Origin: Bacteroidales bacterium
Lineage (GTDB): Bacteria > Bacteroidota > Bacteroidia > Bacteroidales > P3
Assembly (NCBI GenBank): GCA_031260565.1
Contig: JAISLH010000065.1
Coordinates: 1 to 42,015 of the forward strand
Length of the DNA: 42,015 nt
Reading direction: 5' to 3'
Both the position numbers and the translations under genes were made by a program. Every line of letters starts with the position of its first letter. Position 1 is the first letter of the stretch. Below are positions 1-8,834 of the stretch, in pieces. A model generated the notes under the pieces. It was not told the DNA's origin. It made no database searches and was given only the letters and a program-made list of their open reading frames with translations.

Positions 1-18
1 ATATAAAGGAAAAAAATA

Positions 19-1719
19 ATGAAAACTTTAAAATTTTTAATATTAGCTTTGGCTTTTATACCAATGATGTCTTTTGGACAAGCTGGACAAAAGTATTCTT
101 ACTTTGAGAGCGACAAAAAACAATTTGAAGACCCTTGGTTAAGTACAACATTTAGAAAAATAGCAGTAAAGAATGCCGATACAGCAGTAGTCCTTACTAA
201 ATTGTATGAAAATAATACATTCTATAAATTCTATTTAGTGATAAAATCAGTTCCAGGCAACTTTGCAATAGGTGCTAACCCTAACAACGTAGTAAAAACA
301 TCTTATGTTACAGGGTATAAGTCTATTGAAGATATACAGATATTTGGAGACTATGTTTATTTCTGTGGTACAAAAACTATAGATGGAGTAGATAAAGGCT
401 TCATCAATAGGATGCCTATTAAAATAATGTTTAATAATCCAAATTATTCTTTGGATTATGTTGATATTCCAAGTCAGAAAGGATACCCGTACCCCTCTAT
501 AATCATTGAAGAAGCTAATGTTATAAATAAGTTAGCCATTTATGATGATGGTACTAATATAAACATAATTGGAGCAGGGAGAAATAGAAACAATCCCACT
601 GGTTGTGTCGTAAAAGTATTGCAATCAAATACCCCATTGTTGGTGGGGAATGGCTTTGGACTAACCAAACCTTACAATATTGCTTCTCTGGGTAATTATG
701 AATATGTAGAATCGTTGGCTGTTACTAATAACTATATTGCTACAGTAGGACATACAAATGATTACGATGCGTTTATAGTTAGACGTTTTCCAAAAACATC
801 TCTTACTTCAAACCTATCAAGGAAGTATGTTTTGGACAATACGAATCCAAATGTTATATGCAATAGAGCTGTTTCAACTAACACAGGGGGAGATAATATA
901 GCAATTGCATGTGAGTTTGTAGATAAAGAGGCTACCACTACTATAGCCTATGATATAATATATAGACTAAATCTTTCTACTATGCAGCTCAATACTCCAT
1001 TGCGAATGTCTAATGTAGTTATTACTGATTTGGCAAGCGATAATAACGGTACTTTATTTGCAGCAAGGAATAACAAGACTATACTTCGTATTAACAATGT
1101 TAATGCTTCTCCTACGCAAGCAACAGTGTATCCTTTCGACCAAAACATTACGAGTATAGATTACAAGGATGGCTTGATTAAAGCAGTCGCCTATACTAGT
1201 CCAAGTGGAAGTTCTTGCAACGACATATTTATCTATAGAAAAGATATTAACCGTACCCCTAATATAACCAATATTATTACCGGTCAAATTGCTTATTGTT
1301 GGCAACCTAACACACTTAATCTTTCTTCACATAGCCTTCCAGCCGCTTCCGATATAACCAATGTATCAAGTACGCAATCCACATCTACAAATAAATCAGC
1401 TCCTTTGAATGATAATACTCAACTAACATTGACGGGTATATGTCTTGCAAACGAAATAGGTTCTAGTAAATTTCTAATACAGCAAATAGACGACAATATA
1501 ACCATTTATCCAAACCCTGCAAGAGACTATATTGATATAGCTTCACCAGCGGATATAAGCAAGGTAGAAATATACAATATGTTGGGGCAAAAGGTTTATG
1601 CAGCAGTGGTTGGTATTAACAAAGCAACTATAAATGTTGGCAACTTCGTTAAAGGTAATTACATTGTAAAAATATTTACAGACGAGAGTATAGTAACTAA
1701 ACAGTTTATCAAAAACTAA
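19..1719 (+). CDS. T9SS type A sorting domain-containing secreted protein
   Basis: 566 aa. The N-terminus is a clear Sec signal peptide (charged MKTLK, hydrophobic stretch, likely cleavage after SFG-Q near residue 21). Roughly residues 493-566 form a T9SS type A C-terminal sorting domain: the IYPNPARDYIDI motif, then VEIYNMLGQKV, and a GNYIVKI strand before a basic end. In this family that domain directs outer-membrane translocation and is cleaved on export. The region between is rich in beta strands with repeated short Gly/Asp turns, suggesting a beta-propeller, but I recognise no catalytic motif and no function. An A-rich leader GGAAAAAAATA precedes the ATG; its promoter lies before the window. 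A strong terminator follows, so it ends its transcript. Confidence 0.85.
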   Translation: MKTLKFLILALAFIPMMSFGQAGQKYSYFESDKKQFEDPWLSTTFRKIAVKNADTAVVLTKLYENNTFYKFYLVIKSVPGNFAIGANPNNVVKTSYVTGYKSIEDIQIFGDYVYFCGTKTIDGVDKGFINRMPIKIMFNNPNYSLDYVDIPSQKGYPYPSIIIEEANVINKLAIYDDGTNINIIGAGRNRNNPTGCVVKVLQSNTPLLVGNGFGLTKPYNIASLGNYEYVESLAVTNNYIATVGHTNDYDAFIVRRFPKTSLTSNLSRKYVLDNTNPNVICNRAVSTNTGGDNIAIACEFVDKEATTTIAYDIIYRLNLSTMQLNTPLRMSNVVITDLASDNNGTLFAARNNKTILRINNVNASPTQATVYPFDQNITSIDYKDGLIKAVAYTSPSGSSCNDIFIYRKDINRTPNITNIITGQIAYCWQPNTLNLSSHSLPAASDITNVSSTQSTSTNKSAPLNDNTQLTLTGICLANEIGSSKFLIQQIDDNITIYPNPARDYIDIASPADISKVEIYNMLGQKVYAAVVGINKATINVGNFVKGNYIVKIFTDESIVTKQFIKN

Positions 1720-1768
1720 ACATTAAAAAATAGTAAAACAAAAAGGTAAGATGTTGTCTAACCTTTCT

Positions 1769-1806
1769 AAAAGCCCGACTATTAAGTTAGTCGGGCTTTT
1801 TGTTTT
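1769..1806 (+). terminator. Rho-independent terminator after the T9SS gene
   Basis: A 12-bp perfect stem AAAAGCCCGACT / AGTCGGGCTTTT with an 8-base loop runs straight into TTGTTTTG. It lies about 50 bases after the stop codon. From here to the tRNA at 1944 I see no further gene. Confidence 0.9.
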
Positions 1807-1943
1807 GTCAATTAAAAACAATGAAAAACCTTCTCATATTTTGGAAATATTTGGATGCTACGCAATTTAACAGAAACAAAAAGGCTTTCATCTTATGGAA
1901 ACGAAAGCACTCTACAAATTAAAAACCTAAATAAATGAAATAA

Positions 1944-2030
1944 GCGGAAAGTGAGGGATTCGAACCCCCGGACCTGTTACAGTCAATAGTTTTCAAGACT
2001 ACCGCAATCGACCACTCTGCCAACTTTCCG
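1944..2030 (-). tRNA. tRNA-Ser(TGA)
   Basis: On the minus strand the acceptor stem CGGAAAG pairs with CTTTCCG, leaving discriminator C. The D-arm (GGCAGAGTGGTCGATTGCGG) is typical of bacterial serine tRNAs. The anticodon loop CTTGAAA between GTAGT and ACTAT gives anticodon TGA (plus-strand 1993-1995). A long variable arm is followed by the T-loop GGTTCGAATCC. The 3' CCA is not encoded. It decodes UCA and UCG by wobble. Confidence 0.97.
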
Positions 2031-2067
2031 TCTGCAAAAGTACTACTTTTTTTCGTTCTGACAAAAT

Positions 2068-2928
2068 TTAGCCTGCTTTTTCTACAATCAAAAAGCGTTT
2101 CCGATTGAATAAGTCCCTCATTATTTCTACTTTATGACTGCATTGAGAAAACACAAACGCCGTTTGGTTTGACAGGTTTTCGTTTATCTCCAAGTAGATT
2201 TTTCCCTTGGAATTAAGATTTTTAGAAGAGAATGCCGCTATTGACTGATAAAATTTCAGCGGATTGTCGTTGGGCACAAACAAGGCTTGATGTGGCTCAT
2301 AGTTAAGGACGTTTGCCTTCATCTGTTGCTTCTCTAATTCCCTTACATACGGCGGATTGCTGACAATAATATCAAATTTCTCATCGGTAAAGTCCGCTTT
2401 CAAAATATCCTTACACTCAAACCGAACATTGATACCAAGCTCAGCCGCATTGAACCGTGCAACCTCTATCGCCTTTTCGGATATATCAAAGCCTGTAACC
2501 TCAGCTGCGGGGAGCAGATGAGCCAACGCCAGCGATATACAGCCACTTCCGCAACCCAAATCAGCTATTTTTACCGCCCTGTTTTGATTTTCTTTAACTA
2601 TAATGCCAACCAATTCTTCCGTTTCAGGTCTGGGTATCAACACATCTTCATTTACTTTGAGCGTTAAGCCGCAGAATGTCGTCTGACCAAGAATATATTG
2701 TATCGGTTTATGGTTACGGAGGTCTTTTATAGCGAAATTTATCTTCAAGAGGTCAGATTCATTTATCGTTGCTTCGGGTGAAGCCAGCACAACAGCAGGA
2801 GATATTTGTACATAATGCTCTAATAACATCAATGCAAGCGACCGACATTCGTTTTCGGTGTAAATGTCCGCCAGCTCTTGCTTTGCGAACTTTATTATGT
2901 CTTTTAATCTGTTGGAAACTATCCTCAT
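2068..2928 (-). CDS. prmC: Peptide chain release factor N5-glutamine methyltransferase
   Basis: 286 aa, normal length. PrmC (HemK) methylates the glutamine of the GGQ motif in release factors RF1 and RF2, using S-adenosylmethionine, and so speeds termination. Visible signatures are the helical N-terminal domain with [13 protein letters not shown], the SAM-binding loop [13 protein letters not shown] near residues 123-135, acidic GFDIS after strand 2, and the NPPY catalytic motif at 191-194. The gene is divergent from ribD with 56 bases between start codons. A TAAATTTG box at 2942-2949 could be its promoter, which would give an almost leaderless mRNA; that is only inference. The tRNA-Ser gene lies just downstream on the same strand. 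Confidence 0.95.
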   Translation of the reverse strand: MRIVSNRLKDIIKFAKQELADIYTENECRSLALMLLEHYVQISPAVVLASPEATINESDLLKINFAIKDLRNHKPIQYILGQTTFCGLTLKVNEDVLIPRPETEELVGIIVKENQNRAVKIADLGCGSGCISLALAHLLPAAEVTGFDISEKAIEVARFNAAELGINVRFECKDILKADFTDEKFDIIVSNPPYVRELEKQQMKANVLNYEPHQALFVPNDNPLKFYQSIAAFSSKNLNSKGKIYLEINENLSNQTAFVFSQCSHKVEIMRDLFNRKRFLIVEKAG

Positions 2929-2950
2929 ATTGCTGTTTTGTCAAATTTAG

Positions 2951-2958
2951 TACTTTTG
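2951..2958 (+). promoter_or_regulatory. -7 box of the ribD promoter (TACTTTTG)
   Basis: It matches the Bacteroidota consensus TAnnTTTG and is followed by GC. It lies 26 bases before the ribD ATG. No TTTG -33 element occurs at the usual 17-21 base spacing. A minus-strand TAAATTTG at 2942-2949 lies immediately beside it and may serve prmC. Confidence 0.6.
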
Positions 2959-2984
2959 CGAGGTGCAAAAATATAAATAATGTA

Positions 2985-4019
2985 ATGAATGACGACCACT
3001 TATATATGAAAAGGTGCTTTCAATTAGCACTTTTGGGAGAGGGAAATGTAGCACCAAATCCGTTGGTAGGTGCTGTAATTGTACATAATGGGCAAATAAT
3101 TGGGGAAGGCTATCATAAACAATACGGCTTTGCTCATGCTGAGGTCAATGCCGTTGATTCGGTGAAGGATAAATCTCTTTTGGCGACCTCAACGCTTTAT
3201 GTTAATTTAGAGCCTTGTTGCCATTGGGGAAAGACTCCGCCATGTGCCGAAATGATTGTGAAAAATAAAATACCCAAAGTTGTCATCGCCAATCGTGATA
3301 CCAATCCTAAGGTTAGCGGAGGAGGTATTAAGATACTTCAAGACAATGCAATAGAAGTGGTAAGTGGCGTTTTGGAACAACAAGGCAAGGATTTGAACAG
3401 GCGTTTTTTCACTTTTCACCAACGCAAACGTCCTTATATTATATTGAAATGGGCAGAGACGGCGGACGGATTTATAGATACGGACAGGAAACAGGGAGAT
3501 AAGCCAGCGTGGATAACAAACGATATATTAAGAGTTTGGGTGCATAAGCAGAGAGTAAGAGAGGACGCAATATTGGTTGGTTTTAACACCATTATCAATG
3601 ACAATCCTCAGCTCAATGTGCGTTATTATTGCGGCAAAAACCCAGTTAGAATGACTGTCATTAAGGACGAGATGCCGCCAACTTCGTTACATTTTTTTGA
3701 CAACTCACAACCGACTGTCTTCTTCAATAATTGGAAAAACGAAGTTGCGGATAACACCGCTTATATTAAGATTGATTTTGCCGCAAACGTCATTGACCAA
3801 ATCCTTTCGGTGCTTTATGAGCGGCAAATAACATCTCTCATTGTTGAGGGGGGCAAACGCACTTTGGAAACATTCATTGAGGGTAATCTTTGGGACGAAG
3901 CCGCTGTCCTTGTGGGCGATAAAAAATTCCAAAGAGGCTTGCAATCGCCCAAATTGAATAAAAAATTCACCATTACTTCCTTTGGAAACAACATAATAAG
4001 GCACTATCGCAACCAATAA
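2985..4019 (+). CDS. ribD: Bifunctional riboflavin biosynthesis deaminase/reductase
   Basis: 344 aa from the chosen ATG at 2985. The frame stays open further upstream, but that extension lies over prmC and has no RibD features. RibD performs the second and third steps of riboflavin synthesis: deamination of the pyrimidine amine, then NADPH reduction of the ribosyl side chain. The deaminase domain shows HAEV (His51, Glu53) and PCCHWGKTPPC with the zinc cysteines Cys78 and Cys87. The reductase domain begins near ILKWAETADGFID and ends with the conserved LIVEGGKRTLETF. No other rib gene is in the window. Flavin supply may matter here because two flavin-fold exported proteins are also encoded, but that link is speculative. 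Confidence 0.95.
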   Translation: MNDDHLYMKRCFQLALLGEGNVAPNPLVGAVIVHNGQIIGEGYHKQYGFAHAEVNAVDSVKDKSLLATSTLYVNLEPCCHWGKTPPCAEMIVKNKIPKVVIANRDTNPKVSGGGIKILQDNAIEVVSGVLEQQGKDLNRRFFTFHQRKRPYIILKWAETADGFIDTDRKQGDKPAWITNDILRVWVHKQRVREDAILVGFNTIINDNPQLNVRYYCGKNPVRMTVIKDEMPPTSLHFFDNSQPTVFFNNWKNEVADNTAYIKIDFAANVIDQILSVLYERQITSLIVEGGKRTLETFIEGNLWDEAAVLVGDKKFQRGLQSPKLNKKFTITSFGNNIIRHYRNQ

Positions 4020-4119
4020 GTATTAAACTTTGTTACCATAAGCCAACACTGCCTTTATTCTTTAATACACATAATCATTTCTTTATTTCTTGACAGCGTT
4101 GAGAGGTTTTACTTTTCCC

Positions 4120-4328
4120 AAACGCTGTTTTAACTTAATTATATGCTGCTTTATTTTCACAAAACGCCACTTTAAATTCGGTAGGTATATACCAAACGCT
4201 CATTTGGTATATAGCAAACGAACGATAGGTATATACCAAATGAGCGTTTGGTATATACCTACCGAATTTTAAACGCCGCTTCGTTGAAATGAAATGGCGT
4301 TTGGTGAAGTTAAAGTGGCGTTTGGTGA
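4120..4328. repeat. Helically phased repeat array A (AAACGCC modules around four GGTATATACC decamers)
   Basis: Module starts read from the sequence: AAACGCT 4120, AAACGCC 4162, GGTATATACC 4184, GGTATATAGC 4206, GGTATATACC 4228 and 4250, AAACGCC 4271, then GGCGTTT at 4296 and 4317. Steps are 42, 22, 22, 22, 22 and 21 bases, and the last two GGCGTTT copies are 21 apart. The decamer block forms a 40-bp perfect inverted repeat (4174-4213 with 4230-4269, 16-base loop). The function is unknown. It has no poly-T and so is not a standard terminator. Confidence 0.9.
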
Positions 4329-4514
4329 AAATGAAGCAAAACAACCCACAGGTGAATGTTTGGAATATAAAATCTAAGCCAAAAAGCATTATTGTTATCT
4401 ATTATGCTGGTTTTTTTCTACTTTAGTTTCAATATATTGTTCTATTGTATTGTTTATATTTCTTTGATTTCCAAACAATAATAATCTCACTACAAAAAAA
4501 TATTTCCTTTTTGC

Positions 4515-4544
4515 TTTGTAATAATTGTTTTTTTTGTACTTTTG
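4515..4544 (+). promoter_or_regulatory. Promoter of the 1111-aa T9SS gene
   Basis: -33 TTTG at 4515-4518, an 18-base gap, then -7 TACTTTTG at 4537-4544 followed by GC. This is a complete Bacteroidota-type promoter and leaves a leader of about 40 bases. Confidence 0.8.
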
Positions 4545-4591
4545 CCTCCTTAAAATAAGTAGATTATAATTAAAATAAAATAGTTTAAGTT

Positions 4592-7500
4592 ATGAAAATC
4601 AGAAAAATACTTTTGATGACAGTATTTGCCCTTTCCTCTTTGAGTATGTTAGCTCAAAATACGGAATGGCTTAAATTAGGTCCCGAAAACATTGGAGGAC
4701 GAGTTCGCAGCATTGTTTTTGACAGGTTCAATGGCGATGTAATGTATGCCGGTGGCGTTGCAGGCGGTTTTTTCATCAGTGTCAATAACGGAAGAAACTG
4801 GGAAGAAATTCAACTTGGTAATGCTGATAATTCAAGCATTGCAGTTACTGCTATCTGCCAAAGTGATGACGGAACGGTTTATGTAGGAACAGGTGAGAGT
4901 TATTATAACGCAATATCCTATCCGGGTACAAATAATAACGTTACGAGTTTGCTTGGTAATGGCGTTTATAAGTTGGAAAATTGGTCTTCCGCTAACTGGA
5001 CGGCTTCCTTGACTACTGACGAAGCGAAATATGCTTATGCAAAAACCAATATGCACTTTGTCTCTTTGACAAGCACTCAGCCTGCAAAGTATGACAAATC
5101 GCACGAATGGGCTTATGTTAATGATATGGTATGCGTTGGTAACACTGTTTATGCAGGTTTAGCGTGGAAGTTGAAATACTCTACCGATGGAGGAGCAACT
5201 TGGCAAAACGCAACGGTGGCAGGTTCAACAACAAACCCTATTTTTATTGGTGATATAAAGGCTAATAAAGACGGAAGGGTAGCAATAGCGTATGGTATTG
5301 CCGGAGGAACTACTGGTGGTGGTAACGTTTCTGATTATAAAGTTGCTATCAATTCTATTGACAATCCTACTACCTTTACCAATATTCTTACAAAAACAGA
5401 TTTGAACACAGACTTAACAAGTCTTGGAAGAATAGAAATTGCTTTTGGTATGAAAGACCCTAATACGTTATATGCTGCTGTAGGTGATGCTGAAACAGGG
5501 GGAACTGCTGCAAACACAATTCTTAATGGTGTCTTTCGTACAAGGGACTTAGATACTCATGTATGGACAAGGGCTGCAGCAACTTCTGAGTGGGCTAAAT
5601 TTGGAGTAGATTTGGTAACTTCTTTTAGTATTTTTGTAGATGACAGAGGTCCTTATGAGCAAATCTATGTAGGAGCAAGTAACTTATTCTCTGGATATGA
5701 CAATAATGATACTGAAGGAACGGGACTTTATTTATGGAGTCAGGAAACTGCAAGTTCAGTAAGTAGAAGTTCAGCTGTTTGGGTTGCTGAAAATATACAT
5801 AACATTATCGTAAAGGAAAATCCACAAAATGAAGCAGACTCTTTAATGATGGTTTTGGCAACAGACGGCGGAGTATTTATTTACGCCAAGACAACTCCTT
5901 ATGATCCTACTAAACCTGATTATTGTTGGCAATTATCCACAAAAGGAATGAATACCGTTCAGTTCTATGACGTAGCAGTTACTGCCGATGGTTCGGTTGT
6001 AGGAGCTGCTCAAAGCAATGCCATAGTATATATTCCTAAATCACAGGATGAAGTATTTGTAAATACGGATGAAGAAACAATTTGGATGCAAGTAAATAAT
6101 GATACTGTTGTTGTAAATGGGGTTAAGTACTTTTCTTTTAATTCCGATAACTACAGCATCAATATAGACGGAAACACTCTTACTATAAGATATAAGGCAA
6201 ACACAAATGGTGATGTAATATGGTCGCCAAATAGTGATGGATATACAGAATCAGGTGCATATAATGGTACGTATGACTTTTCGGGTAGTGCTGTTGTTGC
6301 TTCCGGTTTTGAGAAGATAGCTCCTAATTACATAAAGCCGCTTGTTGTTGCAAGACCAAATACTACAATAGCAAGAACATATAGCAACCATAATTCTTAC
6401 TATGAAGTTAATACAACGACTTGGAATTTTGGTACTGGAACATTGCAACTAATGCCAGTATATCTTGCTCCTAATAATTATGACCCGGCTAATACGCCTA
6501 TGTTTTTGTGGGAATCAACTAATGCTACAACGATACCTGACTCTGCAAAAGTAATAATAGATATTCATTCTATCATAAATGGCAGCATTGGAGGAACATC
6601 TTCCGGTGAGGAATGGAAACCCGGTGCTTGGATTATGGCTGGTGACTCTATTTTGGTAAAAAGCCCTGCTTACCCGCTAAGCTATCCGTTCTATTATACG
6701 CTTCCTAACAATATACAACTAACAGATTCTTCTACCGTTTTCAATATTCAAAACCCTATTCAATCAAGGTTGTTTGTTGCGGCAAGTGGTGGTGTATATG
6801 TTTGCTCTGATATATTGAATTTTACTAAATATGTTATGGATGGCGGGTCAGTAGATTATTCTAATGATTTGATTTGGGCAAAAGTATATACATTATCTAC
6901 TCCTCAATCTTCTAAAGTTCATTGCTTGTCTGTAAGCGGTGATGGCAATGCTCTGTTTATAGCGATTGAAGATGGATCAAGTTCTATTTTAGTTAGAGTA
7001 ACAGGATTACTTGCAGCTCATTTAACAGACCACGACTTGGCTACTGGAGCACATTATAACCTGCCTGCAATGGGATTACCTAATCCTTTGGCGATTGATA
7101 CTATCGCAACATTCTCAAGATTCATCACTTCCTTAGCAACAGACAGAGTAAATGCTAACAACCTTATCGTTACCTTTGGAGATTACGGCACATCGGCAAG
7201 CGTTATGCTTTCTACAAATGCTTTAGCTGCAGGCACGTCTGCAACATTCACCAACATAACAGGAATAGACCCAGAAACAGCTAACCCTATCCCAGCTACC
7301 AAGCCTGTCTTTGCTTCCGTTATTGAAAGTATGAGTCTTGGAAACCCTCATACCGCATATATAGGAGCAGAAGATGGAATATGGAAAACAACAGACTTTA
7401 CTTCTAACCCTGTTAATTGGGTAAGAATGTCAGGCGTTCCGAACGTCCCTGTTTATAAATTGGTTCAACAAACGAGCAATTTGCCTTATATGGAAAACTT

Positions 7501-7927
7501 TGATTACAACGGCAATGTTCAAACAACTAACAAATTCTGTGCAACCGTTGCACCGGGAGCAATTTACGCCGCAACATACGGCAAGGGTATCTTTGCATAT
7601 TTTGGAGATACAGTAGCACAGAAAGACCCTGTTGTGAGCCTTCCTAATATTAATGTACCGTTAGCAGGAAACGGCATAACATTAAGCATTGCCCCTAACC
7701 CTACTCAAAATGAGACAAACATAACTTACTTTGTCCCTTCTGAAACAAAGGTTGCATTCAAGTTATATGACATAAATGGAAGATTAGTTTCCACAATAGA
7801 ACGTGGCTCTCACAGAGCAGGCAGCTATAGCTTACCTCTAAATTGTCAAGGCTTGAAAAAGGGAATCTATATGGTTCAAATCATAACCAAGGAAGCAACT
7901 TCAACAGCAAAATTGGTTGTACAATAA
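4592..7927 (+). CDS. Large T9SS-exported beta-propeller (BNR/VPS10-like) protein
   Basis: 1111 aa with signal peptide MKIRKILLMTVFALSSLSML(AQ). The mature start (LGPENIGGRVRSIVFD, then YAGGVAGGFFISVNNGRNW) resembles proteins with BNR/sortilin-like propeller blades, where S-x-D/N-x-G-x-x-W is the blade signature. A second copy, YSTDGGATW, lies near residue 200. Late blades include IGAEDGIWKTTDF near 930. Residues from about 1030 form a T9SS type A sorting domain (IAPNPTQNETNITYF, then KLYDINGRLVSTIE and KKGIYMVQI). No sialidase catalytic set is evident, so a binding or adhesive surface role is more likely than hydrolysis. It is a single-gene transcript, with its own promoter and terminator. 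Confidence 0.85.
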   Translation: MKIRKILLMTVFALSSLSMLAQNTEWLKLGPENIGGRVRSIVFDRFNGDVMYAGGVAGGFFISVNNGRNWEEIQLGNADNSSIAVTAICQSDDGTVYVGTGESYYNAISYPGTNNNVTSLLGNGVYKLENWSSANWTASLTTDEAKYAYAKTNMHFVSLTSTQPAKYDKSHEWAYVNDMVCVGNTVYAGLAWKLKYSTDGGATWQNATVAGSTTNPIFIGDIKANKDGRVAIAYGIAGGTTGGGNVSDYKVAINSIDNPTTFTNILTKTDLNTDLTSLGRIEIAFGMKDPNTLYAAVGDAETGGTAANTILNGVFRTRDLDTHVWTRAAATSEWAKFGVDLVTSFSIFVDDRGPYEQIYVGASNLFSGYDNNDTEGTGLYLWSQETASSVSRSSAVWVAENIHNIIVKENPQNEADSLMMVLATDGGVFIYAKTTPYDPTKPDYCWQLSTKGMNTVQFYDVAVTADGSVVGAAQSNAIVYIPKSQDEVFVNTDEETIWMQVNNDTVVVNGVKYFSFNSDNYSINIDGNTLTIRYKANTNGDVIWSPNSDGYTESGAYNGTYDFSGSAVVASGFEKIAPNYIKPLVVARPNTTIARTYSNHNSYYEVNTTTWNFGTGTLQLMPVYLAPNNYDPANTPMFLWESTNATTIPDSAKVIIDIHSIINGSIGGTSSGEEWKPGAWIMAGDSILVKSPAYPLSYPFYYTLPNNIQLTDSSTVFNIQNPIQSRLFVAASGGVYVCSDILNFTKYVMDGGSVDYSNDLIWAKVYTLSTPQSSKVHCLSVSGDGNALFIAIEDGSSSILVRVTGLLAAHLTDHDLATGAHYNLPAMGLPNPLAIDTIATFSRFITSLATDRVNANNLIVTFGDYGTSASVMLSTNALAAGTSATFTNITGIDPETANPIPATKPVFASVIESMSLGNPHTAYIGAEDGIWKTTDFTSNPVNWVRMSGVPNVPVYKLVQQTSNLPYMENFDYNGNVQTTNKFCATVAPGAIYAATYGKGIFAYFGDTVAQKDPVVSLPNINVPLAGNGITLSIAPNPTQNETNITYFVPSETKVAFKLYDINGRLVSTIERGSHRAGSYSLPLNCQGLKKGIYMVQIITKEATSTAKLVVQ

Positions 7928-7950
7928 TCACAGAATCAAATTTTAATTCA

Positions 7951-7987
7951 AAAAAGAGCAAGTTTCGTTTAACTTGCTCTTTTTTTT
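7951..7987 (+). terminator. Rho-independent terminator after the large T9SS gene
   Basis: Stem AAAAAGAGCAAGTT / AACTTGCTCTTTTT with a 6-base loop followed by more T, 23 bases after the stop codon. Confidence 0.9.
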
Positions 7988-8065
7988 GTGCCTATAAATA
8001 TTAACTTTGTCATGTATAAATTCTATTTGCTTTTGCAAAATGAGTAGTAATTCAATTTGTTTTCT

Positions 8066-8073
8066 TATTTTTG
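8066..8073 (+). promoter_or_regulatory. -7 box TATTTTTG before the flavin-reductase-like lipoprotein
   Basis: It fits TAnnTTTG and is followed by GC, 39 bases before the ATG. No clear -33 element is seen at normal spacing. Confidence 0.5.
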
Positions 8074-8112
8074 CAACCTGAATGATAATAATTTAATTTA
8101 ATCAAAAGAGCT

Positions 8113-8718
8113 ATGAAAAGAGTTATATGTATGGTATTGTTGGCAGGGGTAATGTTCTCTGCATGTAAGGAAAAGGTTGAAGACAAAGAAAAGGCTATGA
8201 ACAAAGAAGTAAGTTTTAAGAAAATTGACCCTCAGGACTTGGACGGAAAGGTCATTAAAACAATTAGCGAAGACTGGCTATTGCTGACAGCAGGTAAAGA
8301 AAATGACTTTAATATGATGACATGCTCGTGGGGAATGCTGGGAAATCTTTGGAATGAGCCTGTATGTATGATTTTTGTTCGCCCTCAGCGATACACATAC
8401 GAGTTTATGGAGAAGAATGATTACTTTACTATTTGTGTTTTTGACACTATCCACCGTGATATTTTGACTTTCTGCGGTTCAAAGTCAGGTAGAGACTACG
8501 ACAAGGTAAAGGAAACAGGCTTGAAACCCTTATATACCGAACACGGCAGCGTCTATTATGAGCAGGCTCGCTTGGTTATTGAGTGCCAAAAGATATATGC
8601 CGACAAGTTTGAGGCAACAAACTTCATTGATACTACGATTATGAATAAGGTCTATCCTGAAAAAGACTATCACAAGATGTATGTCGGAAAGATTATCAAC
8701 GTTATGGTAAAAGAGTAG
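8113..8718 (+). CDS. Flavin reductase-like split-barrel lipoprotein
   Basis: 201 aa. The first 19 residues end in a lipobox (MFSAC), so Cys19 should be lipidated and the protein anchored outside the inner membrane. The rest resembles the FMN-binding split-barrel flavin reductase family: DWLLLTAGKENDFNMMTCSWGMLG (read as DWLLLTAG, then NMMTCSWG), VCMIFVRPQRYTYEF, then YFTICVF and FCGSKSGRDYDK. Members of this family normally bind FMN in the cytoplasm and pass electrons or act as monooxygenase partners. Export is the odd point: it would need exported FMN. It is a monocistronic unit between a -7 box and a bidirectional terminator. The fold call is fairly secure; substrate and electron donor are unknown. 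Confidence 0.8.
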   Translation: MKRVICMVLLAGVMFSACKEKVEDKEKAMNKEVSFKKIDPQDLDGKVIKTISEDWLLLTAGKENDFNMMTCSWGMLGNLWNEPVCMIFVRPQRYTYEFMEKNDYFTICVFDTIHRDILTFCGSKSGRDYDKVKETGLKPLYTEHGSVYYEQARLVIECQKIYADKFEATNFIDTTIMNKVYPEKDYHKMYVGKIINVMVKE

Positions 8719-8776
8719 TGTGCTATTGTTTTGTTGAATACTTAATCGGCAGATATATCACACGCTTTTAGTGCTA

Positions 8777-8811
8777 AAAAAGGGAGAAATAATACAATAT
8801 TTCTCCCTTTT
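8777..8811. terminator. Bidirectional terminator between convergent genes
   Basis: Stem AAAAGGGAGAAAT / ATTTCTCCCTTTT with an 8-base loop, A-rich on the left and T-rich on the right. It can stop the flavin-reductase-like gene (+) and the lipoprotein/DoxX operon (-). Confidence 0.85.
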
Positions 8812-8834
8812 ACTTTTTCCCAAACGTCAAATTG

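Larger units (their letters stand above)
4020..4591. other. 572-bp intergenic region holding repeat array A and a promoter
   Basis: No coding sequence is supported. ORFs on both strands run through the repeat array only because its 21-base period keeps frames open. It contains the array at 4120-4328, an AT-rich stretch, and the promoter of the large T9SS gene at 4515-4544. Confidence 0.7.

Noticed and set aside
2769..2984. N-terminal extension of ribD
   Set aside because: It lies antisense to prmC, precedes the promoter box at 2951, and RibD homologs begin at the equivalent of 2985.
4174..4269. CRISPR array (regular repeats with spacers)
   Set aside because: Repeats are 10 bp and spacers 12 bp, far below CRISPR sizes, and the spacers are partly complementary to each other. 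No cas genes.
4090..4389. Open frames of 60-84 codons on both strands across array A (heptapeptides like FTKRHFN)
   Set aside because: The 21-base period keeps every frame open and makes seven-residue repeats. The same kind of peptides appears in the unrelated intergenic arrays B, D and F, on either strand, with no start signals or domain.
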